DNA from: Ailanthus altissimus
Lineage: Eukaryota; Streptophyta; Magnoliopsida; Sapindales; Simaroubaceae
Direction of reading: 5' to 3'
Length of the DNA stretch: 64,000 nucleotides
NCBI GenBank assembly: GCA_946807835.1
Contig: OX327690.1
Coordinates: 7,474,501 to 7,538,500, forward strand
In this document: positions 42,791-55,859 of the stretch, in pieces
Layout of the letters: every line of letters begins with the position of its first letter
How positions within the stretch are numbered: the first letter of the stretch is position 1
Notes under the pieces: generated by a model
Database searches by the model: none
The model's input: only the letters and a program-made list of their open reading frames with translations
Told to the model about the DNA's origin: nothing
Translations under genes and position numbers: made by a program

Positions 42791-43573
42791 AATAAAACTC
42801 AATACATATGTAATTTTCACTTACAAAGTCATCTAACTATTTCTCTAATATCTATTGAGACCATGTAATGGTAGCATTAAGGCTATGTAAGCTGGCATCA
42901 CCCTTATCACTGTGAACTCAGGCCTCAAACTCAGATTGGATGACTAAGTTTATCGACTACAACGAATTCACGTCTACCTCCTGAGGCTATACCTAAAGTT
43001 AAATCTTTATCTTCTTGATCTTTCGTGGTATGAGATTAGTGTATAAGGGATGTTTAATCCATGAATTCATATACAATTTTCTATATATACTCATACCTTT
43101 ATGTAAATCAGGTAAGATCTGAATATTTGTGGACCGTCAGTCAGTTACATATCATGCCTATTAGTCAAAGTTTGAAAGTCGTCTATTACATTCTCTCTAA
43201 ACTGCAATAAAAGACATAAGTGGATAAGTTTCATATACTCTAAATTTAGTTCTTGTAAGCGATATTAATTTCATTACCATATTTTGACATTTGTTAGGTA
43301 AGAAAGAGCATAATTCCTGAAAGTATTGTATCATTTATTGCATTTGATACGTAAGATTAGCCTAGACTTGATCAATCTTCATATATAGCTCCTCTTGGTA
43401 TTGGTCCATTCTGTTCATCAATGTATCTTCAATACAATCAAATCTCTTCAACTATTCTCACAGTTACTCAATTTATTGTGCAATGTCATAATGTATATAT
43501 TTGCATTGTGTTTAAACTGAAAAGTAAAATGACCACAATCAACAAATTTTGTTAATGTACTAATTAATCTAAG

Positions 43574-43612
<39 letters not shown>

Positions 43613-44360
43613 CTCTAAACACTGATGGGTCTACTCCTACATAGTCATCCTTCTTGACATTCATATCATTAACTTTGTGGTTAGTGAAATGAAAAAAGTC
43701 CCTACAACTTTCGCTTTACATAGAACTATGAAGATGTGGCCCTAGCATAACTCTCGGCAGGAATCCTCAGATGTTTAATTAATTAGATGGTGTCCTCCTC
43801 GTTCTTATAATCTTTCAGTACTAATTTATGATGTATTGAAAGAACTTATAAACAATATTTTAAAATTAGGTTACATATACTAGGGAACTAGAATTATATA
43901 ACTAAATATGAATAGATTAAAATTATGTCAAACTCTCCAAAATTTTCTCCTTAACATTCATGTATAGTGAAGTCCTTAAGCTCCTCCAATTCAAAATCCA
44001 AGGGAAGCAGTCACCATAGCGAATATTAAAAACCTCACTATAGATTGCTTATAATCTCGTAAATCTATACTTGAGATAATTTAAAAACGTCAATTTTTAT
44101 AAATAAAAATAAATAATTAAGATCAATAGTAAACAACAAAAGTATTTTACATTTAGAATATGTATGCAAATCCGTACATGTTGTACTTCTCTATCTCGCT
44201 TTTCATAGGGACTTCTCTTATTTTAGCCAACTTCTAGAAAGGCACTCTGCTAAGTGAGTTGTAAAGTCCATTCCATATAATGCTATCCTATGAATACTTA
44301 TTAAACTCATCAAGATCATTTACAATACTTAAACAAAATTTTGAATCTCTCTACATTCGT
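42791..44360 (-). pseudogene. Unrecognised minus-strand coding-like patches, possibly a transposase remnant
   Basis: Around 43480-43290 the minus strand reads as a Gln- and Met-rich, coiled-coil-like exon (MNRMDQYQEELYMKIDQV, then NLTYQMQ), followed by a possible GCAG splice border. Around 43760-43620 another patch contains FHFTNHKVNDMNVKKDDYVG. Stops and frame changes interrupt both. The arrangement resembles the divergent C-terminal exons of CACTA-type transposons, but no diagnostic motif confirms it. An (AT)n tract at 43577-43612 lies between the patches. Confidence 0.3.
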
Positions 44361-44363
44361 TAT

Positions 44364-46377
44364 TGTTGAAAATGGTGCTTATGTGCCATTCTAATATTGT
44401 ATGAATATCAATTGATTAAATTTTATACAATAACATTTCTAATAAAATTGTTAATATTAAATAATAAATGATAAGATTCTTGTAACGTTTCAAATATTAT
44501 ATGATCTAAATGAATTTAGATCTAAAGGTATTTAGATCAGTGCTAAGAGTTGACAATGCTGAAAGTTATAAATGCTAAAAGTTAGCATGTTATAAGAGTC
44601 AGTGAAATCTAACAAGTTAGAGCCTTGTTAGTAATGACATAGTGACAAGGAGTTACAAATAGTGACAGAAAATGTCATTATGAAATATATTCTCAAACTT
44701 TATGTTTCTGATCTATCTTCACTGATGCGAGTTTATTGATAAAGACCTTTTTATATATAGATCAGTATATATTTATATCTAGATGGTCTAGATGGTTAAT
44801 CTAAATAGACCATGAGCTTAGTGAAAGCTCGTATATGCATACAGGTACTCAGTGAGGGTTGGATATTGAACAAACTCACGAGGATCTCTAATAGGCATCA
44901 CATAAAGCCATTAATAGAAGGTTTTTTTTTTAGTTAAGAAGTATTCGTGGTCATTTGAGCTGAGCACTACTGTAAGCTTATGAGTGATCCACCATACTTT
45001 GGTTCTATATATGTTAAACACCTTTCATAGTCTGACTGTTGGGTGTTGCTGATATGATATAATGCTAATAAATTTCGGTGTATGTAGATATAGGATCTAT
45101 CAGCTCATATGGGTGAGTTATATGTCTTGATGTTTCGATATTGTATTTTAAAAAATCTTATGTCCACAAGCATAAAACCTAAAAAGAATTTCTTGTGGGG
45201 TAGATAATATTGCAAAAGTATTTATGGATTTTATTTATTTATGAAAATACAAATTTAAAGATAAGTTCACAGTTGAGCACATGAAGATTTGACAGTGATG
45301 ATCTATGTATTTATTCTTTCAATATATAAATAACAGAGGGATTATACGAATATGTATTAACCTTTGCTTGTATGGTTTAACTCGCTATTCTATAATATGC
45401 GTAATGTGTATGTGGGGTATCATTGACAAACTTACGAAAAAGTTTTGTAAGATAAACGAGTGTGAATGTAAGGAGTGTCACAATATAAAATATACTCGTT
45501 GAGCACTAGGGTAGCACACTGGGTTTAATAGTTCAATTAGGTCCTTTTCCAATTGATTAAGGGTCTCTTCCAATTGATTTGACTGGGATGCCAAAGTAGG
45601 GAAATAGAAAGAAAGTCTAGAGCCCCTCTTATTTTAGATATAATTGGCAAGCGTAGTCATTGAGCTCTTTCCTTTAGAAAGCTGATGAGCTTAAGTGTTA
45701 AGTCCAGAACTTGACAAGTGGCAAGTGATAATTTGCCACCACTTGTTGCCACTTGTCAAGTAATAGCATGTTGATGCCTTTAAGTACTTGACAAGTGGCA
45801 AGTTTAATTGCTGCTTTAATAAATAAATGATACATGTCCTTTAAAAGCAAAAGTGTATTTTTTAATTGCCATTAATAAATTCTTTTTTGATGCATTCGGC
45901 CATTGAAATAGAAACCAATAGTAAAAGTTATAAAGTGTGACAAAAAAAGGGTTTTAAGTGAGAAATACACTAAGTAAAATAAATAAATAAATAAAGTTTT
46001 GCTATTTTTTCTAAGTGTTAGACAAAAATAAAGAAGATACGACAATTGCAGAAGTAAAAAAGAAAGAAAAGTGTTTGTTTCTTTCTTTGTTCAACTTGGC
46101 CAAGAGAAAATGGAAGAAAATAGTTGCTTTAGAACAATTCCAACCAAAATTTAAAGTTGCCATTCTAATTCTAATAATCCTATCGGCATTTCTAAACTAG
46201 AATTGTTTATAGTATCACTTTAGGGTGAGTTCCTAATTCTATTAGTGTAACAAACTTATATTCAGTATGTGTATATTGCAATAAAAAATTAGATTTTCAT
46301 TTCTGCTGTATTGAATTGTATATGAGACATGCAGCTATTAAAATTAAAAATTATAATATATACATATACATCTTACA
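44364..46377 (+). repeat. Solo LTR D of the copia A/B family
   Basis: Begins TGTTGAAAATGGTGC and follows the family LTR order (ATTTAGATCTAAAGG, GCTAAGAGTT, TAAATGCTAAAAGTTAG, CTCACGAGGA and so on) to ATCTTACA, about 2.0 kb. No primer site or coding region follows, so it is a solo LTR. No convincing target duplication was found, so the right edge may be off by some tens of bases. It holds a local 16-bp repeat in both orientations at 45709-45801. Confidence 0.7.
45709..45801. repeat. 16-bp repeat, two direct and one inverted copy
   Basis: ACTTGACAAGTGGCAA at 45709-45724 and 45786-45801, and its exact inverse at 45746-45761. The first two can form a hairpin with a 21-base loop. It is not seen in the other LTRs of this family in the window. 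Confidence 0.8.
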
Positions 46378-46980
46378 ATTAGCATACTTGTAGTTCTGTG
46401 GGATCAAAATATGATAAACAAAATAGAATAAACTCCATTTTACTACATCTTTATCTTCAAATTGCTTTAAGTTAAGTGAAGCATACCAAGTAGCTACAAA
46501 CTTGTAGGTTTGTTTTTTTTTTTTGCCCAAAAAGAATGTCTCCCATAAGCAATTACCTAATTTTCTCTTTAATTCTTAAGTAGATGGGCAATCTCTCATC
46601 TTTAGCCTAGTAATCAAAACGAACTCTTTTTAGGAGAATTGGATGCATTTCTTTCTAATGTGAAACCACATCTCCTCATACAAATTGGAGATCTACACCT
46701 TACGCAACAAAATCTCATGGACCAAAATACCAAAGAAAGAATATTAGGCATATCCAAACAATACCTCATATAAGTCTGCCTAAACAACTCACTCTAATTA
46801 GCATTAGTTTTCCTCTTCTAACATTCAGGGCCCACATCTTTGAATAACATGAAATAGATGCACAAAATAATTCATTTTTTTGAAATTCTATACTGTTTGG
46901 AGACGTTGTTTTTTTTTTGTTTGTAAAAATACATAAAAAATACAATTAAAATAATTGTTAATAAATAATAAACATGCGTA
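46378..46980. other. Intergenic DNA without recognised features
   Basis: No open frame of note. No repeat boundaries or family motifs recognised. Confidence 0.5.
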
Positions 46981-47499
46981 TTAAATTAAAGGGGTATTAT
47001 TATGAATACCCTTGAGCTTTGGCCTAATATCATAAATACTCCCAACTTTGAAAAATATACAATAATGTCCAACCGTTAGAAAATCTTTTGTTAAAATTAA
47101 CTGAGAAAATGATAATATCATCATTTCAATATTATTGTTCAAACACCCCTTTATCCTGAGCTTAAACACATCTATCCTTGTTTTCAGATAATTCCAACTA
47201 CTTTTAAAACCTAAACACTCAAACATTTTGAACAAAAATAAAACATATATTTAAAATAAACATAAAAAATAAAAAACAATAAACAGTTGAAACTATATCA
47301 AGCTTCTTATTTAGGCTACGGGTTAATAAGGGCATATTTGTTATATATTTTTTTCATATTTTTTTATTTATATTTTATTTTTTTATGAGAATAAATGACT
47401 ATTTATGTGCATTTTTGTTATTTATAGAGACTTGAACGAAAATGTAAACTTTTCAAAATATGGACTTGTCACCTCTGCCCCATAAGGATTTTCGCCCCA

Positions 47500-48620
47500 A
47501 CGTTGAAACAGTGATCAAAATAAGGAAAAACAAAACCTATTTAAGTAGCAGTTAATCACCCTAGCGCTAGCTCGCCATCACGTCAGCGATAGCCCAACGC
47601 TCTAGCGGCAGACCTTTACCACTCCAGTGATGAGGCATTTGTCATGCAGTGCCCCAGCGACAGCAACAGCAACAGCAACTAGCGGTAGTGCAATTCCTAA
47701 TCCGACAAGAATTGAGATTTTCAAGCTCATATCAATCCCTATAAAAGGTCACTCGTCCCCAGCCTTTAAAGAGCATCCAAGAACATCAAGAACACATAAC
47801 ATACATCTTAGAGAGCAATCGGAGCTTAATTGAAGAAGCCATAGAGAGATATTTAAGGCGATCTTCGGCATCAAAAGTTTCTTAGACAGCATCAAGAGCA
47901 ATTTGACTATATATCAATTTGCTATTGATTGTATCACGATTTCTTATTATTTTTGCCATTGTTTTCTTATAGCCATAAACTAATTTATTTTTTCTAGGGT
48001 TAATACTTGAACTCAATATGTGCGCTTAATTGCCATATCTTTTTAATATTTAATAAACTTAGTTCTTTGTTATTTAAATTACTTGTTCTTAATGCTTCAA
48101 TATATCTAGCCAATATATGGTAAATGAATTAGTAATATTTTAATAAACTCAAAAGAGAAATCATTATATTTAGACTTAGGTAATTTGACGTATGATTATA
48201 GGTAACATTTAATATTGTGTATACAAGTTTAAAATTAGGATATGAATATACCTAATTGGTATGTATGATCAATAAGACTAAATCTTAATTTATTACAAGT
48301 ACCATAAAAATATAAGTATTTGATAAATTAAGGTATACTTGCATAACCTTGGAAGAGATTTGTGAATAAATTAGTGCATTGATCAATAATAAAGACTAAG
48401 TGAATTAAATATTAGAGAATTAATCATTAGAAAGTATATTGAGTGATAGTATTAACCTTAAGTGTTCTCTATATTGCTATCTTCTAAATCTCTTTACATT
48501 GTGTCATTGCTTTTATATTTTCTACATTCATTCTTAGATTTTTATTTTTCTGAATAATTACTAGAAATACATAATTTTAGTACTTGATTAAAAAGAAGAT
48601 ATTATCCCTGTGGTTTCAAC
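47500..48620 (+). repeat. Athila-like LTR fragment E
   Basis: Shares the ordered words CTAGGGTTA, 'TGAACT-A-TATG', 'ATACCTAA-TGG-ATGTATG' and 'AGACT-AATCTTAAT' with fragment F at 51380-52720, and ends near a CCCTGTGG word as gypsy LTRs of the Athila type do. It also has GCGCTAGC, CAGCGA and AGCGGTAG words at its start, like the GC-rich patch in F. The edges are approximate. Confidence 0.55.
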
Positions 48621-49265
48621 ATCCGATTTTTTTGTCCTTTTATTACTTGCATACGATAGCGTATACTTGCATTCAATTTTAAGATATAGAAATATCTCAT
48701 CTCTGGTCCTTTTCTTCCACAAGCTTTTCTGAAGAAGCAGTCAGAGAAGCCGTCGTCCAAGATCAGAGACCAAACTAAAGAAGCCGTCGCGCTGTCCACT
48801 CTGCTAGCTGTTAGTCATCACAAATAGATCGTTGTCCTATTCTGAAAGAGCCAGCCAACTCATCACCGCCACCAACCTTTCCCTTGCCTATTGCCATTCA
48901 TGCTGCAAACAGTTGGTTGGTTTTGAGGATCGTCATCCGGTTCAGAAAAAGTGTCAACTCATCACAGTTAACAACCTTTGCCTTACCCATCGCTGTTTGT
49001 GTGGCCAGCCATCAATTTTGAAAGAGCTACCACTCATCCTTGAACAATGCCATGATTCGGGAGCCGGTCATCACTAATAATTTGCCACCATGATCCACAA
49101 ACTGCAACTGGTCACCACGATCTAAGCAAGACCTAAACTAATCGACGCTGGGACTTATTTTGGATGGCGATGTTGAAACACTTTCTTGTTTTCAATATTT
49201 TATTTTATGAAGTCAGAATGTTTAGTAAAGGTTTAGTCAAGTAGGTTGTTTGTCTTCAGGTAGGT

Positions 49266-49601
49266 TTGGTGGTGATTCTCTTATTGTTTGTAGTGTTCAG
49301 GCAATTAATACTAGTAACAGTGTTAGTGAAATTCTTGGTTCGCAATGTTCAAGTAATTGATGCTAGTAATGGTGGTGGTGAAATTCTTGATGTGAAAGCT
49401 TTTGAGCTACTGTTTGGTGAAGATGGAGGTAGGATTCCTGTGAGCGAAGAATTACTGATAGGGGGTAGTGGATCATGTAAGGTACCTTGTGAAAATAGTG
49501 ATTTTGGTTTTGCTAATGAATTGTTTGAGGGTTTATTTAGTGAGCTCGTTGGAGAAAATTATTTTATTTTCTTATGCATGCAACAACAGCCTTTTTCTTA
49601 A
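49266..49601 (+). CDS. Unidentified open frame inside element M4
   Basis: The open frame spans 111 codons but opens with GTG, so the real start is unknown; an internal Val/Leu-rich opening is followed by an acidic, Gly-rich part (DASNGGGEILDVKAFELLF, then GEDGGRIPVSEELLIGGSG and FANELFEGLFSELVGE). Its codon-like composition is richer in G than the surrounding DNA. I do not recognise the family. Its place between the inverted repeats of M4 suggests a captured fragment of a host gene. It could also be a chance frame. No splice or promoter evidence. Confidence 0.3.
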   Translation: MVVILLLFVVFRQLILVTVLVKFLVRNVQVIDASNGGGEILDVKAFELLFGEDGGRIPVSEELLIGGSGSCKVPCENSDFGFANELFEGLFSELVGENYFIFLCMQQQPFS

Positions 49602-49920
49602 TTAATTTGTCTTTATTTAGTTGTATATTTTAATGTAATTATTATATTATTAATTTAAAAATTAATAAATAAAAAAGGTATTATTAATTTATTTTCAAAA
49701 ATTACATTTTTTTATGGGAAATTGTGTTTCTCATTTGTTGTACAAGGTTATTTCATTACTTTTTAATTTTAAACTCTAATTTTATTATTTTATACAATTC
49801 TGTTAATATTAACGAAATATTATCTAACAGTTGGTATTATTGCCTATTTCTCAAAGTTGAGGGTATTGATAATATTAAGCCAAAACTTAAGGGTATTCAT
49901 GATAATGTCCTTAAATTAAA

Positions 49921-51379
49921 AAACTTCAAACAAATGATTTGATTATTATAATTAATTTATATTGTTATTAGATTTAATTTAGTTGATTATTATAATTAAT
50001 TCATATTTTCAAATTTAGAAACTAATATTTAACTTTTAAAAAAAAATTAATTTATGAATTTAACCATATTTTAAACATTTTTTATTATTTTATATTTAAT
50101 TAAAAATAAATTTGAAAAAGGCTTAAAAACATTGTGCCACGTGGTGTATATAATAACATTATGCACCCCGCATGTGCTCTATCATCTCAGATGGTGGCCA
50201 TCTACATTAGGGAATGAAAACAACCAATTTTGATAGGATTTTTACTATTTTGTTTTTTCACTTTTCTAATCTATTTTTTAAATATATTTTATTTATTTCA
50301 CCTATTTCCATCTCAATTCTAATTTATAACTTATTTTTAACACAAATCAAATTTTAATCCAAAATTAAAAAAACAATTACTTAGAATCATCCATTTTTAG
50401 GATTTACATAATGTTAACTTTCAAATCCTTGATCTTATCAAATTTTGTTGAGACAGTCTTATAGAGAGATAGTATATATGACTTAGAGAGAGTGTGTGTG
50501 TATTTTACCTTTGAGATCTTTTTGGGTGAGAAGGGAAAAAATGCTTTGGGAGTATAATTATCAAATTTTAAAATTTTTGACTATAAAAATTAGCTTATTT
50601 GAAGGTGACTAAAAAAGAAAATGACTTAAAAATAAAGAGTTAATCTTGAAAATTTTCCTAAAATATAAGGTCAAAATAATAAAAATTAACTTAATCTCTA
50701 AATAAATATTTCAAAAATGATTACATTAGTTTATGAGGTCAAAAAGTTTTAATTTATTTTGGAAGAAAATAATATAAAGTAATATGTTAATTATTGAATT
50801 TGAAATATAAAAGATTATTTCATGATAGAATGACAAAAACAAGACAAGGATGTCCTTCTTGTAAAATAACCTTAGAAAGAAAGAGAAAACACACTATGGA
50901 TGGTATGAATGACATGTTTCATGGTCATAGCATATCATTGCCACCATTACTCTTGACCATGAATAACAATATAGAGGATGATGCACCATTATAAGATGAT
51001 GATGATGATGCACATAACATTAAATATTTAATTGAATTTGTCGTTAATGGGTTTTCTTTAGGGATTTTATTTTTTGATCGCCGAGTTTTAATAAATCATT
51101 AAGGTCCAAGGTCACATATATCTTAATATTATGACTTAAAAATACTTTTACTTTATTAAAATTTTTAATACCTAATTTTACTCCTATTCTCCTCTAGAAA
51201 TCTCCAAAGGTCTAACTCCCAAAAGGCTCTATATCAACCCATAAGAATACTAAACAAGGGGCCAGCCTAAAGGTTCAAGATACTGGGAACCTCGAATGGT
51301 AGGTGATAGGGGTATAAAAGCACTAGTAGAATTTGTATTTAATTTTTGTATTTTACTCTAAATCATAAGTATTTGACTA
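49921..51379. other. AT-rich intergenic DNA, no gene recognised
   Basis: Contains short random frames, for example a 66-codon frame at 50794-50994, with no conserved motif. Confidence 0.45.
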
Positions 51380-52720
51380 TTTAATTGTGTTTTCTAATCA
51401 TAAACAGATGCACGACGGAAAATGTGATGCATAGGAACAAACGAAAGGCAAATCGGACGTCAAACAAAAAAGTTATGCTCAAAATACGAAAGTAGCTCAG
51501 CAACAAGTGGCTAGGCGCCGCGACGCCCAAATCAGTAAGTGAGCGCTGCGGCGTTCAGCACCCAGCGCTGCGGTGCTCGTCGATATCTTGACAGACCTGT
51601 GCTCATACCCAGTGTTGCGGTGCTAAGCCCCCAGCATCGCGGCGCCCGTGCGGATGTTTAAATACCCTTCTAAACTTGCCTATTGAAGGTAGATTCGAAG
51701 CTCCTGGTTCCTAGGGTTTCTCATAGCAACAAAAACACTCTTTTGAGGCAAAAATAGAGAGACTTAGCAAGGAGAATAACACAAGCAACAAACATACATT
51801 CAAGCCAAGAGATCAAAGTGAAGTTATTAAAGATTGAAGATTGGAGAATCAACTCTTGAGCAATCAAGACAAGAGGAAAAAGAACAACTCAGGGCATCAC
51901 TTGTTTTGTTTCATTCCTTACTTTTAAGAGATGATTTCGTTCATTATATTTTTATACTTTTTCTTTGATATTCTTGTTTTGAACATGAGCTAATTTCTTT
52001 TGATCTAGGGTTAGACATTATTGAACCTAGTATGTAATTGATTCTTTTAATCTCTTAGTTATGAACTTTTATCCCTTAATTGATTCAATCTATCTATGCT
52101 TAATGCTTTGATTATACTTGATCACTATTTTGATTGTTTAGGAACTATGATAACTTTGACGAAAGGAATCATGTGTTTAGCCTATAGTAGATTGATATAT
52201 GATCATAGGATAATATCTATGAGTTTCATTTAGGATAGACATATACCTAAGTGGCATGTATGGTTTGATTAGACTTAATCTTAATAAGTTGCATCTTATT
52301 CGGATTACCATAGACATATAGGTAATAGTTAGGGTGTGATATTATCATTTGACTGTCGACAGAAGTTTATGATGAAATTAGTGTCTAGCCAATCAATTGA
52401 TAAAAAGGGAAATAACTAAGGGGTTAAAGGGTTCAGTAAACTACTAGGGGATGCGTCGATACCTTAGATTACTTATCAATTTAGTGAATTCTTTCTCTAA
52501 GTATTTGTAATATTTTAATTAGGTTCAGTTCAATAGCAATAATTTAGTTAGTTAAACTCCATCATTGAAGCTAGTCTGGATAAAGATAAAGTAGAGTAAT
52601 TTTAATATTTGATTGAAGAAAATAGAAACAATAGTCTCTGTGGGATCGATAATCTGGACTTAGTCCTATATTACTTGATACAAAAGCGTGCACTTGTGCT
52701 AGGTCATTAAATTAGACATC
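51380..52720 (+). repeat. Athila-like LTR fragment F
   Basis: Related to fragment E. Ends with the run TCTCTGTGGGATCGATAAT, CTTGATACAAAAGCGTGCAC and TTAAATTAGACATCA, wording typical of the 3' part of Athila-type LTRs just before the primer site. No primer site follows, so it is solo or truncated. Its 5' part holds a GC-rich cluster of CAGCGCTGCGGTGCT-like repeats at about 51500-51660. Confidence 0.6.
51500..51660 (+). repeat. GC-rich CAGCGCTGCGGTGCT-type repeats in LTR F
   Basis: GAGCGCTGCGGCGTT, CAGCGCTGCGGTGCT, CAGTGTTGCGGTGCT and CAGCATCGCGGCGCC occur in about 120 bases. The same kind of pattern is in the leader of copia copy B. Confidence 0.7.
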
Positions 52721-53445
52721 AGTAGGGCAGATCGCCCAGTACCATCAAAGGAATAATGCTCGGCCACTCAAACCAATTAACAAGGTTAAGACTAACCAGC
52801 TCATGTTTTACCTTAACTCCATTTAATTTGGTACTTGATAACACAAAGGGTTAGATAGCTACAAATCGACAGTATACAAGAACTTTCAAAGACCACACAG
52901 GTCCACGCATTGTAAAGGCTGAGCAATACTTAAAAACTTAAAATGAAAATATAAAACAACCCAAATAAGGTAAATCCTTAAAAGAGGCAATCATCATTAT
53001 TTTGAATAGAGAATCGTGCTATTTTTAGGAAGATATCCCTCAAGTCATGCCAATAGATTAAAGGATTATCCAGAACAACTTCAAATTTAGCGAAGATAAA
53101 CACCAAAACCCAAAATTGTTTTAGAAGACCAATGTTATATAAAGGGAAGAAAATAGCTAAAAACAGGTTCCATCTTGAATCCACCACTTTAATCTAAAAA
53201 CTTTTGCCTTTTCTCTTCTATTCTCAAACAGACACTTGACTAAGCATCAGAGAGTCTTTACTGGAAAAACCCCATACGAGGTCTTAAGGATAGCTTTTCT
53301 TATGTTTGTAAACATCACAGCAACCAAAAACCCTAGTAGGCCTGTGATTTTGGCCTAAATAGACAAGGCCTAAAAGTTTTATTCTTACAACCAAACAAAT
53401 TCAAAGCACGTTGGTCTGAAAACCATTTTTTTGGTCAAAATATTT

Positions 53446-53463
53446 TGGCTCCGTCTGTGAAAA
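53446..53463 (+). other. Primer binding site of gypsy element H
   Basis: TGGCTCCGTCTGTGAAAA differs from the common Tat-type site TGGCGCCGTCTGTGGGAA at three positions. It lies upstream of gag in the right orientation. Confidence 0.75.
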
Positions 53464-54019
53464 TCAAGATAAAAAGCTTTGTCACAGGCCTTCTGTCACA
53501 TCACAAATGATAAAGCACTCATCCACAAACTAGAATCACCTCATGGGACAACAAGCAATCAATTTGGGTGGGAATAGAGGCCACAGAACCCACCTAATAA
53601 ACCCAGTACACTTATTGAAAAGTTCTTTGTTGGTGAAAATTCATGAGAAGTTACGGATATTAAGGGAGGAGAGAGAAGAGTTGGCAACTGATAGTTGAAT
53701 TGATAAAAAAAAATAAGGGAAGAAAATGAGAGGAAACAAAGAACGATAGTAAAGGAAACCCTCAAAAGTTCAAACTTAAAATTGATTGGATTGGTGAGAA
53801 AGGTTAGTGACCCCACATAACCCTGTTGGAGTTGTAAGACATAGCCAAGTGCCTCATCCTAAATAAGAGACGTCATAAATCAGAGATTCTGATCAAGTAG
53901 TAAAGAATGATCGTTATTTTGAACAGTCTAATGCTGAGTTGCCCTTAGAGGATAAATTTGTCACTTGGAAAAGAGGTTGAATAGCCTTCTAGAAGAGAAA
54001 TAAAAGAAAAAATATCCTA

Positions 54020-55850
54020 AAAAAAAAAAAATTTGAGAGAGAAAAAAAGTCTACATTAATTGATGAACTGAGAGATATGGAATTTTTGAACAGATTTAGG
54101 CTGCCTAGCCTCTTAGTTTATAAGGGAATCACTAACCCCAATCACTATATTGATCAAGAAACTGATCTACTTTTCATTGTAGGGCTCAAGCAAAACTAGA
54201 TGTGTAACTTTTTTAACATGAACCTTGAAGGTCTAACTTTTCTTTGGTACTAAGAGCTAAAGCAATAGAGTATTTCTTGCTACCATAAACTTATAAAGAT
54301 GTTTGCTTAGCATTTTTGGGGTTCTTGTAAAGTGGAAAATGACCTTAAACAGCTTGAGTAAGTTAAACAGGGAAGAAGTGAGAACCTTAAAGATTATATT
54401 ATAAGATTTCATAAAGAGGTGATCTAGTACTCAGGTTGGGGCTAAAGTTAAGCAAGTTCTAGTACTACTTGTCTGATAGCAAGATCCCAAATTATGCAGT
54501 AGTATACAACAAGTCATCAAAGTGCATTGCCATAAAGGAATAAGTGGAAGCAAAGAGCACTTCCACAGAGGCTGCTTGGGGTCAGGTTTTCCCAAGAGAG
54601 AATGAAATGTATACGAGGAGAAGGGAGAAGTCACTACCCCTCCAAACTACTAAAGAGTGGATGGTGATTATCGCCCTATGCAAAGGACAACCTACCTAAA
54701 TAGATGCAATGTACCTTCAGTTTAGAAGAACAACAGGAAAAACAGTTACTAGACCCTCAATAATCATTCTAAGCAGCTTAGAAATCTCAAAGACCCCAAG
54801 GAGCACCCTATAAAGGAAATAAGGGTAGCTTAAGTTGAAAACTTCCTTTCATTGGCCATCCTTGTTATAAGACATCTACGAAGCCATCAAGAATAAAGGT
54901 CTACTTAATAAAGTCTCTAATAAAGGAAAAAAGGTAGAGCAATGAACAAACCCAAAAAAACTAGTGTAAATTCCACCAAAGTCTAAGGCACACCACATAG
55001 GAGTACTTAGTGTTAAAAAAGCAAGTAGATACTATAATGAGGAATGACTACTTGAAAGAGTTTCGGGCAGATAAATAGTGTAACCTGCCTATTGATTGCC
55101 TAAGTGAGTCGAACCCTAATACTATGATGATTATATCCATAGGACCCACAGTGGCCAGTGATTATAACGGCCAGAGAAAAACTTATTCAAGGTACTTTAT
55201 GATAAGGCATTAGGTCATGTACAAGATGCCTTTAATTAAGAAGCCAAGATTGCAATAATAAGTTCTTATTATGTTCATAGAAGAAGATGCTTAAGGGGTG
55301 AGCTACCTCCATAATGATGCACTTGTGGTGGCAGTATAGGTTGTCGAAGTAGAAGTGAATAAGGCATTTATTGACCAGGTAGTTCAGTTGACATAATTTT
55401 TAAAGACACCTAAATGAGTTGAAGATTAAGAATTTGCATGTGGATAGAACTCGAACCCCCTTATAAGGTTTTGGGAAGGTTGTGTAATACCAATTGAGAT
55501 AGTAGTTCTTCCATTAACTTTGAGACAAAAGTAGTACAAAAAAAATTCATGCAAACTTTGTAGTGGTTGACTAGCCATTCCCTTACAAAATTCTTGTCGG
55601 ACAACCATTCATGGGGGACACTAATGTTACTCTATCCATATACCATTTGAAGCTCAAATTCTCGATAAAAGAGGGGATAGAGGTAGTAGTAGAAGATCTA
55701 AAGATAACAAGCAATTTCTATGTTATATCAGTAAAAAGATCATTCTGCATCTTTATCGTTGATTCTCGTGAAGAAAATAAAGGGTAACCGAAACCAATGG
55801 AAGAGTTAAATTTAGTTCAGGTAAGACCTGGCAAGCTAGAAAAACTGGTA
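54020..55850 (+). pseudogene. gypsy element H gag and protease region
   Basis: Gag-like frames appear from about 54020, including a segment like the family's QG-KESLRDYI-RF-KE (54370-54420). Protease-like sequence at about 55560-55760 reads PYKILVGQPFMGDTNVTLS, which matches the region downstream of the gypsy aspartic protease ('YNAILGRP'). The catalytic D-S/T-G is not recognisable. Interrupted by many stops. Confidence 0.6.
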
Positions 55851-55859
55851 TAGGAATTC

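Larger units (their letters stand above)
46991..49910. mobile_element. Terminal-inverted-repeat element M4, Mutator-like, with foreign cargo
   Basis: The left end GGGGTATTATTATGAATACCC and the right end, read in reverse as GGACATTATCATGAATACCC, are inverted copies. The match continues through CTTGAGCTTTGGC, CCCAACTTTGA and AACCGTTAGA for more than 100 bp. The 10-bp flanks TTAAATTAAA are identical (46981-46990 and 49911-49920). The interior holds an Athila-like LTR fragment (47500-48620) and an unidentified 111-codon frame (49266-49601). No transposase was recognised, so it is either a non-autonomous carrier of captured sequence or a carrier disrupted by later insertion. Confidence 0.7.

Noticed and set aside
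43577..43612. Long (AT)n tract as a functional element
   Set aside because: A simple microsatellite, like those at 25437, 39264 and 39527, common in AT-rich plant DNA.
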